Shown: positions 1 through 7,572, counted from the stretch's first letter. The stretch is 48,824 nt of DNA from an uncultured Eubacteriales bacterium (GCA_900316205.1 ONBX01000029.1:1-48824), one strand, 5' to 3'. Numbers and translations: made by a program. Notes: a model not told the origin generated them from the letters alone.

Positions 1-395
1 ACGACTGACCCATCGGGATAATCAATGATGCTTTTCTCCTCAGAAAAGCCGCATCTGCGGTAGAAACCAATTGAATCATCGTCCGTCTGCGCTTCGATTT
101 TTCCTATTCCTTCCAACTCCATCGCGCTTAAGATCAGCTGTTTTCCGATCCCCCGACGTCTGAGCTTTTCAGACACGGCAATTCCGATGATCTCCGCGGC
201 ATCTTCTGAAATCTTTAAGACCATCAAGCCGGTTTTCTTGCCTCGATCTTCGTATACAAATACTTTTTTCGATGTATCGGACAAACAGTCTTCCATTCGT
301 CCTACATAGTCATTGTATGTCGGATGATACATACAGGAAGCATAGATCGAAAACGCTTCTTCCGACAACAGCCAATCTGTATCCTCGCATATCAT
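1..395 (-). CDS. GNAT family N-acetyltransferase, C-terminus cut by window edge
   Basis: The frame opens at an ATG at 395, with an in-frame stop about 30 bases upstream, and runs off the window at base 1, so about 131 residues are visible. The strand-loop IIGIAVSEKLRRRGIGKQ, with the loop at residues 79-86, is the acetyl-CoA pyrophosphate-binding motif A of GNAT enzymes (R/Q-x-x-G-x-G). FYRRCGF further on is the usual C-terminal strand of the fold. The acetylated substrate cannot be told. Base composition is A+T-richer than in most of the window and the next gene is also a GNAT, so the two may have arrived together. That last point is an inference. Confidence 0.8.
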   Translation of the reverse strand, partial: MICEDTDWLLSEEAFSIYASCMYHPTYNDYVGRMEDCLSDTSKKVFVYEDRGKKTGLMVLKISEDAAEIIGIAVSEKLRRRGIGKQLILSAMELEGIGKIEAQTDDDSIGFYRRCGFSEEKSIIDYPDGSV

Positions 396-455
396 TTTTT
401 CATAACCATCCTCACAAATCCGAATTTAGTGACATCCCGACAAACTGGAATTTGT

Positions 456-1055
456 TTATTCTTCGGATGACCGTTTCAGCAGTTCATATTGTTCTTCTGT
501 TGTTATTTTTCCGAGTTCGATCATGGCCTTTTCGTACTCGTTTACATAGTGTGAAAAAGTATCTGTCTTCTGCAACTTGAATCCCAGTGAAATATACAGA
601 AGTATTGCTTTCCAGCTCCACGGTTGAGTGTGGATATAGACAGGAAGACCACGGTGCTTTGCGTAAATGTTCATGACGGCCGTGCAAAGAGCTCTTCCGA
701 TGCCAATTCTTTGGTATCGTTCATCAACTACAAGCCAATGGAGGGAAGAAATGCAATTTATCCCCTGCATATCCTGCCATGCAATACAGGAACCAATGAT
801 ATCGTTAGCCTCGTTCATGGCGAAAAGGATGTTTGGGAACAATTCGGCCTTCTGCAGATAGGTTTCAACAAAATACCTCTCCGCTTCCGTTTCCGAATCA
901 AAATCACCAATGGCGCACTCCAGTTTTGCCCATTCTCTTTCAAAACCGGGCTGGTAGGAAACGATAGAAAAACCATCTGGCAATTCCACATCCCTGTATT
1001 CATAATCGGAGCATTTCATAATCGTATTGCAAAATGGAATGGTTCTGTCGAGCAT
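456..1055 (-). CDS. GNAT family N-acetyltransferase, 199 residues
   Basis: I start this gene at the ATG at 1055 because GGAGGG lies just upstream and the protein then begins MLDRTIPFCNTIM. The frame stays open 46 codons further upstream, but that part would run through a hairpin and a tRNA fragment. Residues 115-120 (QRIGIG) form the acetyl-CoA loop, preceded by the strand SSLHWLVVDERY, and LLYISLGFKL near residue 160 is the C-terminal GNAT strand. The substrate is unknown. The gene stands alone with a hairpin terminator-like sequence upstream. Its base composition is lower in G+C than the trmB operon that follows. Confidence 0.85.
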   Translation of the reverse strand: MLDRTIPFCNTIMKCSDYEYRDVELPDGFSIVSYQPGFEREWAKLECAIGDFDSETEAERYFVETYLQKAELFPNILFAMNEANDIIGSCIAWQDMQGINCISSLHWLVVDERYQRIGIGRALCTAVMNIYAKHRGLPVYIHTQPWSWKAILLYISLGFKLQKTDTFSHYVNEYEKAMIELGKITTEEQYELLKRSSEE

Positions 1056-1120
1056 AGTACCCTCCAAATCCCGAGTTGTCGAGATCATTATAACAGGCAA
1101 CGCACGATATGGAAAGAAGA

Positions 1121-1157
1121 AAAGGGACCCTGATCGTATCATAATCAGAGTCCCTTT
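1121..1157 (-). terminator. Rho-independent terminator closing the tRNA-Pro cassette array
   Basis: A 14-bp stem with one C-A mismatch (AAAGGGAC on one side, GTCCCTTT on the other) is followed on the minus strand by a T-rich run. It lies just beyond the last tRNA-Pro 3'-end copy and is placed to end any transcript of the array. Confidence 0.65.
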
Positions 1158-1165
1158 ATAAGAAA

Positions 1166-1304
1166 TGGTCCGAGTGACAGGGTTCGCTTGCATTTCTTTT
1201 CCGCTTGCGGGAGATGCGGAAAAGAAATCAAGGTATTCACCAGCGTTTGCGCTGGTTCATGCACATGTCACTGACATGTGCGGACATGATTCGAACCCTG
1301 TCAC
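1166..1304 (-). repeat. tRNA-Pro 3'-end cassette with three-hairpin core (element A)
   Basis: On the minus strand this unit ends with 21 bases identical to the 3' end of tRNA-Pro, including CCA (1166-1186). An inverted partial copy lies at 1290-1304, and 1174-1186 pairs with 1292-1304 as a 13-bp helix. The core holds three hairpins: 1192-1204 with 1216-1228 (13 bp), 1239-1245 with 1250-1256 (7 bp, loop TTTG) and 1261-1269 with 1273-1281 (9 bp). The outer helix copies the stacked acceptor and T stems of tRNA, with the core sitting where the T-loop would be. The element near 48559-48702 has the same plan with other stem sequences. I do not recognise it as a named RNA or mobile-element family. 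Confidence 0.8.
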
Positions 1305-1308
1305 CGGC

Positions 1309-1343
1309 AAAAAGCGGGAGCCCTCATGGGGCTCCCGCTTTTT
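1309..1343 (-). terminator. Hairpin terminator between the two tRNA-Pro cassettes
   Basis: A perfect 15-bp stem (AAAAAGCGGGAGCCC and its complement, 4-base loop) directly follows the CCA of the tRNA 3'-end copy at 1343-1366 on the minus strand. The A and T runs flanking the stem make it able to act as an intrinsic terminator. Confidence 0.75.
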
Positions 1344-1454
1344 GGTCCGAGTGACAGGGTTCGAACTCCCTGAAGGGACTAGGATGCCGCTGCGCGTCAT
1401 CCGTCGCTGCCGCCGCGCTGCGCGCGGGCAGGCTCTGTCTACCTGCCGCTCAAG
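1343..1454 (-). repeat. tRNA-Pro 3'-end cassette with multi-hairpin core
   Basis: Bases 1343-1366 repeat, without mismatch, the last 24 bases of tRNA-Pro including CCA. Upstream on the minus strand is a G+C-rich core with several small helices: GGCAGG with CCTGCC, GGATG with CATCC, and TCCCT with AGGGA. Just before the copied 3' end, CAGGG can pair with CCCTG to rebuild a T-arm-like hairpin. The core differs from that of the cassette at 1166-1304. The copies at 1495, 1343 and 1166 are direct repeats 152 and 177 bases apart, as tandem insertion at a tRNA 3' end would leave. Confidence 0.75.
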
Positions 1455-1497
1455 CCACAAACAAGGGAGGCCCCTGCGGGGTCTCCCTTGTTTGTGG
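1455..1497 (-). terminator. Hairpin terminator of tRNA-Pro
   Basis: A 15-bp perfect stem (1455-1469 with 1483-1497) begins within the CCA end of tRNA-Pro on the minus strand. Its T-rich 3' side suits an intrinsic terminator, although the terminal T run is broken by G. Because the CCA bases lie inside the stem, the hairpin and the mature tRNA end are alternative structures. Confidence 0.65.
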
Positions 1498-1570
1498 TCC
1501 GAGTGACAGGGTTCGAACCTGCGGCCTGATGGTCCCAAACCACCCGCGCTACCAGCTGCGCTACACCCGG
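1495..1570 (-). tRNA. tRNA-Pro (anticodon TGG)
   Basis: The 76-base minus-strand sequence folds as a full cloverleaf with encoded CCA. The acceptor stem pairs CCGGGTG with CACTCGG (one G-T), the T-loop is TTCGAAC, and the anticodon loop TTTGGGA carries TGG (positions 1535-1537 on the plus strand). A strong promoter lies at 1614-1642. Two further copies of its 3' end follow downstream in cassettes. Confidence 0.96.
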
Positions 1571-1613
1571 ATCTGTTCTCTTTTCCGCCCCCCTTCATCG
1601 GGAGCACCTGGAT

Positions 1614-1642
1614 ATTATAGCCCATTTTGCCACAGCATGCAA
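1614..1642 (-). promoter_or_regulatory. Sigma-A type promoter for tRNA-Pro
   Basis: On the minus strand TTGCAT and TATAAT are separated by 17 bases, with the tRNA 5' end about 44 bases below the -10 box. Confidence 0.8.
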
Positions 1643-1670
1643 GAGCTTTCTTGTCCTTCTCCTATCCTTT

Positions 1671-1719
1671 GGGAATACGGATTGCCACACCGGTGACGTC
1701 GGTCACCGGTTCGCAATGA
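1671..1719. repeat. Interspersed hairpin repeat, short form (family X)
   Basis: A 9-bp hairpin (1689-1697 with 1702-1710, loop GTCG) is framed by GGGAATACGGATTGCC on the left and TCGCAATGA on the right. The same frame, with extra hairpins inside, recurs at 26780-26898. The repeat lies between the divergent tRNA-Pro and trmB promoters. Confidence 0.6.
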
Positions 1720-1788
1720 CGCATTTGGATATGCCCGGTTCCCTATCGGATGCCCTGTATTTCCTTCCCTTTCCCGGGCCTAATGTCC

Positions 1789-1817
1789 TTGATGTTTGGC
1801 GGATCTTGTGGTATTGT
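1789..1817 (+). promoter_or_regulatory. Probable promoter of the trmB-xth-dus-sigma operon
   Basis: TTGATG and TATTGT are 17 bases apart. Transcription would begin near 1824, giving a short leader that carries the GGAG at 1825-1828 before the ATG at 1841. Confidence 0.55.
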
Positions 1818-1840
1818 GTAATGTGGAGTGTGATCACAAC

Positions 1841-3076
1841 ATGAGAATGCGTAAACGGCACAACCTGGCCCCGCGGATGGAGGCCTGTTCCGCTTACTTG
1901 ATCGAAGACCCCGCCGCCATGCGGGGCGAATGGCTGGCCGCCTTCCCCGAGCAGGACCGGCTCTATGTGGAGCTGGGCTGCGGCAAGGGCCGCTTCACCG
2001 TGGAGACGGCGCAGGCGGAGCCCACAGCCCTGATCCTTGCCATCGAAAAGGTGCCTGACGCCATGGTCCTGGCCATGGAGCGGGCAAGGGACGCGGGGAT
2101 CACCAACGTGCGCTTTATGGACTTTGACGCGGCAAACCTGGCGGAGATTTTCGCGCCGGAGGAGGTCGACCGCATCTACCTGAATTTCAGTGACCCCTGG
2201 CCCAAGAGCCGGGACGCCAAGTTCCGTCTCACGGCCCCCAGCTTTCTGCGCCTCTATGCCGACGCGCTCTCCCCCGGGGGACAGATCCATTTCAAGACCG
2301 ACAACACCCCTCTCTTCGACTGGTCCGTGGAACAGATGACAAGCGAGGGCTGGGCCCTCTCGGAGCTGACCCACGATCTGCACCAGAACGGCCCGGTGGG
2401 CGTCATGACAGACTATGAGGCCAAGTTCTACGCCGAGGGGCTGAAGATCAACCGCCTGGTGGCCGCCAAGGCTGCCGAGACCAAGAACACCGCCGCAGGT
2501 CCCCTTCCGAGGCTCCGCAACGCCGCTTTGGGCGATGCCCGGGGCAGCAAAAAGCCCCAGCCCCCGGAGGACGCCGTTTCTCTGGTTCCCTCCACGCTCC
2601 CCCTTTGCCAGGCCTTTTTCCGGGATTTTGAGCAGGCGCCGGAGCTCTTTGAGGATCCGAGCCGGTTTCAGCCCTATGTCTATGACGAAGAGAAGGTTGC
2701 CGCCTGGTTTGCCCAGCGGCAGGAGCGGCAAAACGAGCGCCGCTTCTACATCCTGCTGGAGCAGGAGCCCATCGGCGAGCTGGTGCTCAAGCAGATCGAT
2801 CCGGAGCGCAGATGCTGCGCCCTGGGCATCTGCCTGAAAAACGACCGCTTCAAGAACCACGGCTACGGCACGGTGGCGGAGCGGCAGGCCCTCCGCTATG
2901 CCTTTGAGAAGCTCGGGATGGAGACGGTGCTGGCGGACTCTCTGCTCCATAACACCCGCAGCCAGCGCTCCCTGCAGAAGGCGGGCTTCCGCTTTGTGTC
3001 GGAGGACGGACATTTCAAATTTTACCAGATCAGCAAAGAGCAGTTTACCGGCAGCCGGAGGGAGGAGCAGGCATGA
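1841..3076 (+). CDS. trmB: tRNA (guanine-N7)-methyltransferase TrmB fused to a GNAT acetyltransferase domain
   Basis: The 411-residue protein starts at the ATG giving MRMRKRHNL, the usual TrmB N-terminus, with GGAG upstream. Residues 1-215 are TrmB: the SAM-binding loop ELGCGKG at 44-50, [11 protein letters not shown] near 114-124, and TDYEAKF at 190-196. The family makes m7G46 in tRNA. A charged linker near 220-245 joins a GNAT domain from about 246 to the end, with an acetyl-CoA loop-like stretch [12 protein letters not shown] and the C-terminal SLQKAGFRF. Ordinary TrmB proteins are about 210-230 residues, so the second domain is an addition. What it acetylates is unknown. The stop overlaps the start of xth by four bases, so the two are translationally coupled. 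Confidence 0.9.
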   Translation: MRMRKRHNLAPRMEACSAYLIEDPAAMRGEWLAAFPEQDRLYVELGCGKGRFTVETAQAEPTALILAIEKVPDAMVLAMERARDAGITNVRFMDFDAANLAEIFAPEEVDRIYLNFSDPWPKSRDAKFRLTAPSFLRLYADALSPGGQIHFKTDNTPLFDWSVEQMTSEGWALSELTHDLHQNGPVGVMTDYEAKFYAEGLKINRLVAAKAAETKNTAAGPLPRLRNAALGDARGSKKPQPPEDAVSLVPSTLPLCQAFFRDFEQAPELFEDPSRFQPYVYDEEKVAAWFAQRQERQNERRFYILLEQEPIGELVLKQIDPERRCCALGICLKNDRFKNHGYGTVAERQALRYAFEKLGMETVLADSLLHNTRSQRSLQKAGFRFVSEDGHFKFYQISKEQFTGSRREEQA

Positions 3077-3828
3077 AATTCATTTCCTGGAACGTGAACG
3101 GTCTGCGGGCCGTGCAGAAAAAGGGCTTTGAGGACATTTTCCGCAGCTTTGAGGCGGATTTCGTCTGCCTGCAGGAGACCAAGCTCCAGGCCGGGCAGAT
3201 CGAGCTGGACTTTCCCGGCTACGAGAGCTACTGGAGCTACGCGGAAAAGAAGGGCTATTCCGGCACGGTGATCTTCACAAAGCACAAGCCCCTCTCCGTG
3301 CGCTATAACCTGGGCATCCCCGAGCATGACACCGAGGGCCGGGCGGTGACCCTGGAGTATGAGGACTTCTTCCTGGTCTGCGTCTACACTCCCAACGCCC
3401 AGGACGAGCTGAAGCGTCTGGACTACCGGATGCGTTGGGAGGACGACTTCCGCGCCTATCTGCAGGAGCTGGACAAGGCAAAGCCCGTGATCGTCTGCGG
3501 CGATATGAACGTGGCCCACGAGGAGATCGACCTGAAAAACCCCAAGCAGAACATCGGCAACCCCGGCTTTTCCTATGAGGAGCGGGGCAAGTTCACCCAG
3601 CTGCTGCAGGCGGGCTTTACCGACTCCTTCCGCTTCCTCTACCCGGATCGGACCGACGCCTACTCCTGGTGGAGCTACCGGGCGGCGGCCCGGGCCCGGA
3701 ACGTGGGCTGGCGCATCGACTATTTTGTGATCTCCGACCGGCTGCGGGACAAGGTGAAGGACGCCTTTATCCTGCAGGATGTGATGGGCAGCGACCACTG
3801 CCCGGTGGGTCTGGAGCTCACGCTGTAG
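3073..3828 (+). CDS. xth: Exodeoxyribonuclease III (AP endonuclease)
   Basis: The 251-residue protein matches the whole exonuclease III family. [13 protein letters not shown] opens the fold. QETKLQ holds the metal-binding Glu35, VYTPNAQ the catalytic Tyr105, [12 protein letters not shown] the Asp144/Asn146 pair, and [11 protein letters not shown] the C-terminal Asp-His pair. The enzyme cuts DNA at abasic sites and removes 3' blocking groups in base-excision repair. It starts inside the trmB stop (ATGA) and is probably co-transcribed with it. Its own TAG stop lies within a palindromic repeat that begins at 3825. Confidence 0.95.
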   Translation: MKFISWNVNGLRAVQKKGFEDIFRSFEADFVCLQETKLQAGQIELDFPGYESYWSYAEKKGYSGTVIFTKHKPLSVRYNLGIPEHDTEGRAVTLEYEDFFLVCVYTPNAQDELKRLDYRMRWEDDFRAYLQELDKAKPVIVCGDMNVAHEEIDLKNPKQNIGNPGFSYEERGKFTQLLQAGFTDSFRFLYPDRTDAYSWWSYRAAARARNVGWRIDYFVISDRLRDKVKDAFILQDVMGSDHCPVGLELTL

Positions 3829-3896
3829 GGGCGGATAGCATCCGCCCGTTGCTTGATTCTCTCCCGCATCGACGGGCGGCTGATAGCCGCCCCTAC
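3825..3896. repeat. REP-like palindromic pair, GTAGGGGCGG family
   Basis: The left half starts GTAGGGGCGGAT and folds on itself. The right half ends CCGCCCCTAC, and the two ends are complementary, giving a 72-base palindromic unit. It supplies the stop codon of xth. Related units occur at 6585-6607, 16771-16836, 18758-18784, 18977-19000 and 42440-42463. Confidence 0.75.
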
Positions 3897-3922
3897 GAAA
3901 GCGCTTTTTTCAGGACGGATTT

Positions 3923-4894
3923 ATGATAACGATCGGAAACATCGAATTGACTGGACGGGCGGTGCTGGCCCCCATGGCGGGGGTGACGGACTTTGCCTTC
4001 CGTGCCCTCTGCCGCCGGGAAGGCGCGGCGCTGAGCACCTCGGAGATGGTCTCCGCCAAGGCCCTGGTGTACCGGGACGAGAAGACCAAATCCCTGCTCC
4101 ATCGCCTGCCGGAGGAAACGCCCTACGCGGTGCAGATCTTTGGCCACGAGCCGGAGGTCATGGCGGAGGGGGCAAAGCTCGCCCTGGAGCTCTCCGGCGC
4201 GGACATTCTGGATATCAACATGGGCTGCCCCGTGGGCAAGATCGTGAAGTCCGGGGACGGCTCCGCCCTCATGAAGGACCCCGCCCTGGCGGGGAAGATC
4301 GTGGAGGCGGTGAAGGAAGCCGTTTCTGTCCCCGTTACGGTGAAATTCCGCAAGGGCTGGGAGGGGGGCAGCGTCAACGCCGTGGACTTTGCCCGCACCC
4401 TGGAAAGCGCCGGGGCGGACGCCGTCTGCGTCCACGGCCGCACAAGGGTGCAGATGTACGCCGGCCGTGCCGACTGGGACATCATCCGGGACGTGAAGCA
4501 GGCGGTGAAGATCCCCGTCACCGCAAACGGCGATATCTTCACCGGGGATGACGCGGCCCACATCCTGCACTATACCGGCGCGGACCTCTGCATGATCGGC
4601 CGGGGCGTCTTCGGAAATCCCTGGCTTTTCCGGGAGGCCAACGCCGCCATCGCGGGCGAGCCCATCCCGGCCCAGCCGCCCCTTTCTGAGCGGTTGGACG
4701 CTGCGGCGGAGCAGATCCGCACCCTGGCGGACTTCGCCGGGGAGCGCATCGCCTGCCTGGAGGCCCGCCATCATCTGCCCTGGTATCTCCACGGCGTGGC
4801 CCACGCGGGGATCTACCGCCGGGAGCTGGTCCAGGTATCTACCCTGGACGACATGGACCGGATCCTGCGGCAGATCAAACGAGATTTGAAGTGA
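3923..4894 (+). CDS. dusB: tRNA-dihydrouridine synthase (DusB-like)
   Basis: The 323-residue protein has the flavin-binding start LAPMAGVTDFAFR at residues 15-27, the catalytic cysteine in NMGCPVGKIVKSG (Cys102), VHGRTR near residue 175 and the FMN phosphate loop IGRGVFGNPWLF near 230. It reduces uridine in tRNA D-loops using FMN and NADPH. The nearest bacterial subgroup by eye is DusB, but the exact target cannot be set from sequence alone. It lies 94 bases after xth, with the palindrome between, and 28 bases before the sigma factor. Confidence 0.9.
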   Translation: MITIGNIELTGRAVLAPMAGVTDFAFRALCRREGAALSTSEMVSAKALVYRDEKTKSLLHRLPEETPYAVQIFGHEPEVMAEGAKLALELSGADILDINMGCPVGKIVKSGDGSALMKDPALAGKIVEAVKEAVSVPVTVKFRKGWEGGSVNAVDFARTLESAGADAVCVHGRTRVQMYAGRADWDIIRDVKQAVKIPVTANGDIFTGDDAAHILHYTGADLCMIGRGVFGNPWLFREANAAIAGEPIPAQPPLSERLDAAAEQIRTLADFAGERIACLEARHHLPWYLHGVAHAGIYRRELVQVSTLDDMDRILRQIKRDLK

Positions 4895-4922
4895 AATACT
4901 CTCCACAGAAGGAAGTGATCCC

Positions 4923-5543
4923 TTGACACGAGAACAGGAGCTGACCATCGTTCGCCGAGTGCAGCACGGCGATGTGAACGCCTTTGAGTTGCTGGTGGCA
5001 GCCTACGAAAAAAATGTGTTCAACGTGGCCCTGCAGATGGTAGGGAACCGGGAGGACGCCCAGGACATGGCCCAGGAGGCCTTCCTGAAGGCCTACAACT
5101 CTCTCTCCTCCTTCCGGGGAGACAGTAAGTTTTCCAGCTGGCTCTACCGGATCGTGTCCAACGTCTGCCTGGACTTCAAGCGCCGGCAGGGCCGCCGCCC
5201 CAGTTCCTCCCTCACCGTGGAGGACGACGAGGGCGAGACCCTGGAGCTGGACATCGCCGATGAGAGCCAGTCGCCCGAGGCGCTGCTGGAGCGGAAGCTC
5301 ACCCGGGAGGCCGTGCGCCGCGGGCTGCAGGAGCTGCCTGATGAGCAGCGGCAGATCCTGCTGCTGCGGGAGATCCAGGGGATGAGCTATGAGGAGATCG
5401 GCGAGGCCATGGGGCTGGAGGAAGGAACGGTGAAATCCCGCATCTTCCGGGCGCGAAAAAATCTTTGCGCCTTTTTGCTGAAGGACGGGAACATTCCGGA
5501 CTCCATCGCGTCAAGAAACCCGAGAGGAAGTGATGTCCTATGA
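4923..5543 (+). CDS. RNA polymerase ECF-type sigma factor
   Basis: The start is a TTG at 4923, chosen because GAAGGAAG lies just upstream and the product opens MTREQELTIVRRV. In the 206 residues, region 2 covers about 15-85, with EDAQDMAQEAFLKAY for core binding and FSSWLYRIVSNVCLD for the -10 contact. Region 4 covers about 120-180, with GMSYEEIGEAMGLEEGTVKS as its helix-turn-helix. The family directs transcription of stress or envelope regulons. It overlaps the next gene by four bases and that gene encodes a zinc-finger anti-sigma factor, so the pair is very likely self-regulating. Confidence 0.93.
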   Translation: MTREQELTIVRRVQHGDVNAFELLVAAYEKNVFNVALQMVGNREDAQDMAQEAFLKAYNSLSSFRGDSKFSSWLYRIVSNVCLDFKRRQGRRPSSSLTVEDDEGETLELDIADESQSPEALLERKLTREAVRRGLQELPDEQRQILLLREIQGMSYEEIGEAMGLEEGTVKSRIFRARKNLCAFLLKDGNIPDSIASRNPRGSDVL

Positions 5544-6442
5544 GCCAATGTGAAAACTATCAGGAGCTGATCAGCCGCATGGTGGACGGCGATCTCAGCG
5601 CCCTGGAGGAAGCGGATCTCGCCCGACATATTGAGACCTGCCCCGACTGCGCCGCGCTGTTCCAGGCTTTTTCCGCCCTTTCCAGCCAGATCGGCAAAGA
5701 TTTGGAGGAATCCCCCTTTGATCTGCGGGACAATGTCATGGCCGAGATCCATCGGGAAGAGATCCGCCGCCGCAACCGCATCCCCACCATTTTGCGCAGC
5801 GTCCTCTCCGCCGCTGCCTGCGTTGCGCTGATCGTCGGCGTGTATCTGGGCGTGTCCATCACCCAGGGCAAGAATCTGGTCACCGCTGCCTATGATGCCG
5901 CTCCCGCCGCTGCCGAGGAGAACACCGCCGCCGCGGAAGAGGAAGTCCGGGCCATGCCCGAGGACGCCCCCGCCGCCGCGGAGGAGGCTCCCGCCGAAGA
6001 GGCCGCCGACGCGCCCACGCTGCAGGCCAACGCCGTGGAAGCTGCCCCGGAAAACGACCATCCCCTGCTGGGCATGGGATCCGCCGCAGCCGCCCCCGAG
6101 GAGACCACCCAGGAGGAAACCGAGGCGGAGGCGCCCGCCGAGGCGCTTGGGGAAACTGCCGAGGATGAGGCCGCCGAAGCCCCCGCCCTGGAGGAGTGGG
6201 AGCTTACAAACTGGGACCTGTCCCTGCTGCGGGAGCTTTTGAAGGGCAGTCCGGAGGAGCGCAGCGCCGAGGAGATGGCCTCCCATGCCTTCGGCAGGAT
6301 CCATCTTCAGAATCTCCGGGAGGAGTACAGCGTACTGCTCTATGAAGAGGACGGTGTGCTCTATTACCTGGACCCGGCGGAGGAGACCGTATACCGCTCC
6401 GCCCTCACCGCGGAGGAACTGCGCGCCTTCCTGGCCGCCTGA
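5540..6442 (+). CDS. Anti-sigma factor with N-terminal zinc finger and one membrane segment
   Basis: The 300-residue protein starts inside the sigma gene's stop. HIETCPDC at residues 30-37 is the HxxxCxxC signature of zf-HC2 anti-sigma factors. A single membrane helix follows at about 85-107. Residues 115-220 are very rich in Ala, Glu and Pro and are probably an extended segment outside the membrane. The last 80 residues look folded and match no family I know. By analogy with the family, the cytoplasmic finger holds the sigma factor until a signal releases it. The signal is not visible here. Confidence 0.88.
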   Translation: MSQCENYQELISRMVDGDLSALEEADLARHIETCPDCAALFQAFSALSSQIGKDLEESPFDLRDNVMAEIHREEIRRRNRIPTILRSVLSAAACVALIVGVYLGVSITQGKNLVTAAYDAAPAAAEENTAAAEEEVRAMPEDAPAAAEEAPAEEAADAPTLQANAVEAAPENDHPLLGMGSAAAAPEETTQEETEAEAPAEALGETAEDEAAEAPALEEWELTNWDLSLLRELLKGSPEERSAEEMASHAFGRIHLQNLREEYSVLLYEEDGVLYYLDPAEETVYRSALTAEELRAFLAA

Positions 6443-6458
6443 AACCGGGCATAGAAAG

Positions 6459-6501
6459 CCTGGGCTGTGAAAAAAACGATGTTTTTCACAGCCCAGGTTT
6501 T
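6459..6501 (+). terminator. Terminator of the trmB-to-anti-sigma operon
   Basis: A perfect 16-bp stem (CCTGGGCTGTGAAAAA and its complement, 7-base loop) is followed by TTTTCTGT, 17 bases after the anti-sigma stop. Confidence 0.85.
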
Positions 6502-6584
6502 CTGTCTTATAGAAACAGTATTCAACTCTCAAAACGCAAAACGATAAGACGCTGTCTCAAAATTCAGCAGGCGGAAAAAGCGCC

Positions 6585-6607
6585 GTAGGGGCGGCTATCA
6601 GCCGCCC
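6585..6607. repeat. REP-like palindrome, GTAGGGGCGG family
   Basis: GTAGGGGCGGCTATCAGCCG and the bases after it form a short hairpin of the family described at 3825. It lies between convergent genes. Confidence 0.6.
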
Positions 6608-6631
6608 GGCAGAGTCTGGTTGCAGTCCCAC

Positions 6632-6682
6632 AAAAAAGTGAGGCGAATTCGCACTTCCCTGGGAATTCGCCTCACTTTTTTT
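6632..6682. terminator. Bidirectional terminator hairpin, GGCGAATTCG family
   Basis: An 18-bp stem (AAAAAAGTGAGGCGAATTC and its complement) closes a 12-base loop, with A and T runs on either side. It lies between the convergent anti-sigma and FRG genes and can end both transcripts. The inner GGCGAATTC half-stem recurs at 18813, 19192 and 42368. Confidence 0.75.
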
Positions 6683-6756
6683 ACTTTTTGACATCTTACC
6701 GCGCGGGCGAAGCTATCCGTCCCTACTCTCACTTGCGGACTTTTGAGGCAGCCCCT

Positions 6757-7572
6757 TTATTCGTTTTCCCGCTCTTTCACGAAATAGTGCCGTCCGATCC
6801 ATTTGGACAGGCCGTCCAGCCCCGGGTAGACGATGCGCTCGGACATGTTGAGCTGGTCCAGCATATCCCGCACCCGCCAGCGGAGGGAGCGGTCGATCAC
6901 ATACTTCACGCTGTTTTGGGTGCAGCACTGGAGGAAGTCCTCCACATTTTCCATCTCCATGGGCACCACGGAGAAGAAGGAATACTGGTTCACGATGCGG
7001 GCGTTGATGGAGGGCGGCTCCAGCACCACCATGCTCCGGTCGCCCATCTCCCGGTCATACTGCTCCAGACTTTTGGCCGCGGCGGCCAGCATGTCCACGG
7101 AGAAGACCTCCGCCTGATACTGGCGCATCACCTGCTGGTAATTCTCCGGCAGCAGGGCGTGGAGCTCCCGGATGTCCATGCGCCAGACCATGCAGTCATG
7201 GTCCGCCATGTGCTCCAGATTCTCCTCGCTCATGGCAAAGTGCAGCGCCACCAGGGCGGACTGGGTCCAGTCCAGCAGCCGGGTGGGCAGGCCGTGGTGC
7301 TGGCCCAGGATCATCTGGTGCCACACGGACTGGGACACCCCCGGGTCCTCGATCACGGCATATTTGGCAAAATTTTTCAGGATCGCAGGCTCCAGGGTCT
7401 GCTGCAGCTGCTTGCAGTTGCGCCGCAGGCTGGTGACCATGCGAAAGTCCGCGTTGGTCATGCCCCGGTAGACATAGGGGCTGCGGTTTCGTCCCAGGTC
7501 GGGCCGGTCCTCCTGCTCGGAGAGCAGGGGCATCAGCTCCTCCAGGGTCTTGATGTGGATTTCCTGGATCAT
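6757..7572 (-). CDS. FRG-domain protein
   Basis: The 271-residue protein starts at the ATG giving MIQEIHIKTLEEL. The domain signatures are PYVYRGMTN near residue 31 and the strongly conserved GQHHGLPTRLLDW near 92, followed by ALVALHFA. FRG domains are found in many bacterial and phage proteins and their biochemical role is not settled. Here the domain fills most of the protein and no other domain is seen. GGAG lies about 15 bases before the start, which is rather far, so the start is less sure than the family. It stands alone behind its own promoter. Confidence 0.85.
   Translation of the reverse strand: MIQEIHIKTLEELMPLLSEQEDRPDLGRNRSPYVYRGMTNADFRMVTSLRRNCKQLQQTLEPAILKNFAKYAVIEDPGVSQSVWHQMILGQHHGLPTRLLDWTQSALVALHFAMSEENLEHMADHDCMVWRMDIRELHALLPENYQQVMRQYQAEVFSVDMLAAAAKSLEQYDREMGDRSMVVLEPPSINARIVNQYSFFSVVPMEMENVEDFLQCCTQNSVKYVIDRSLRWRVRDMLDQLNMSERIVYPGLDGLSKWIGRHYFVKERENE

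Noticed and set aside
1257-1625. A 122-residue minus-strand frame across tRNA-Pro
   Set aside because: It runs through the tRNA, its terminator and the cassettes. It has no ribosome binding site and its repeats come from the tRNA 3'-end copies.
1703-3013. A 436-residue minus-strand frame opposite trmB
   Set aside because: It is a shadow caused by high G+C in the third codon position of trmB. The plus frame has clear catalytic motifs. Similar long shadows opposite atpA, opp and vor genes were left out for the same reason.
6757-7572. FRG-domain gene as a phage-defence system
   Set aside because: FRG domains do occur near defence genes, but this one stands alone among housekeeping genes with no partner visible.
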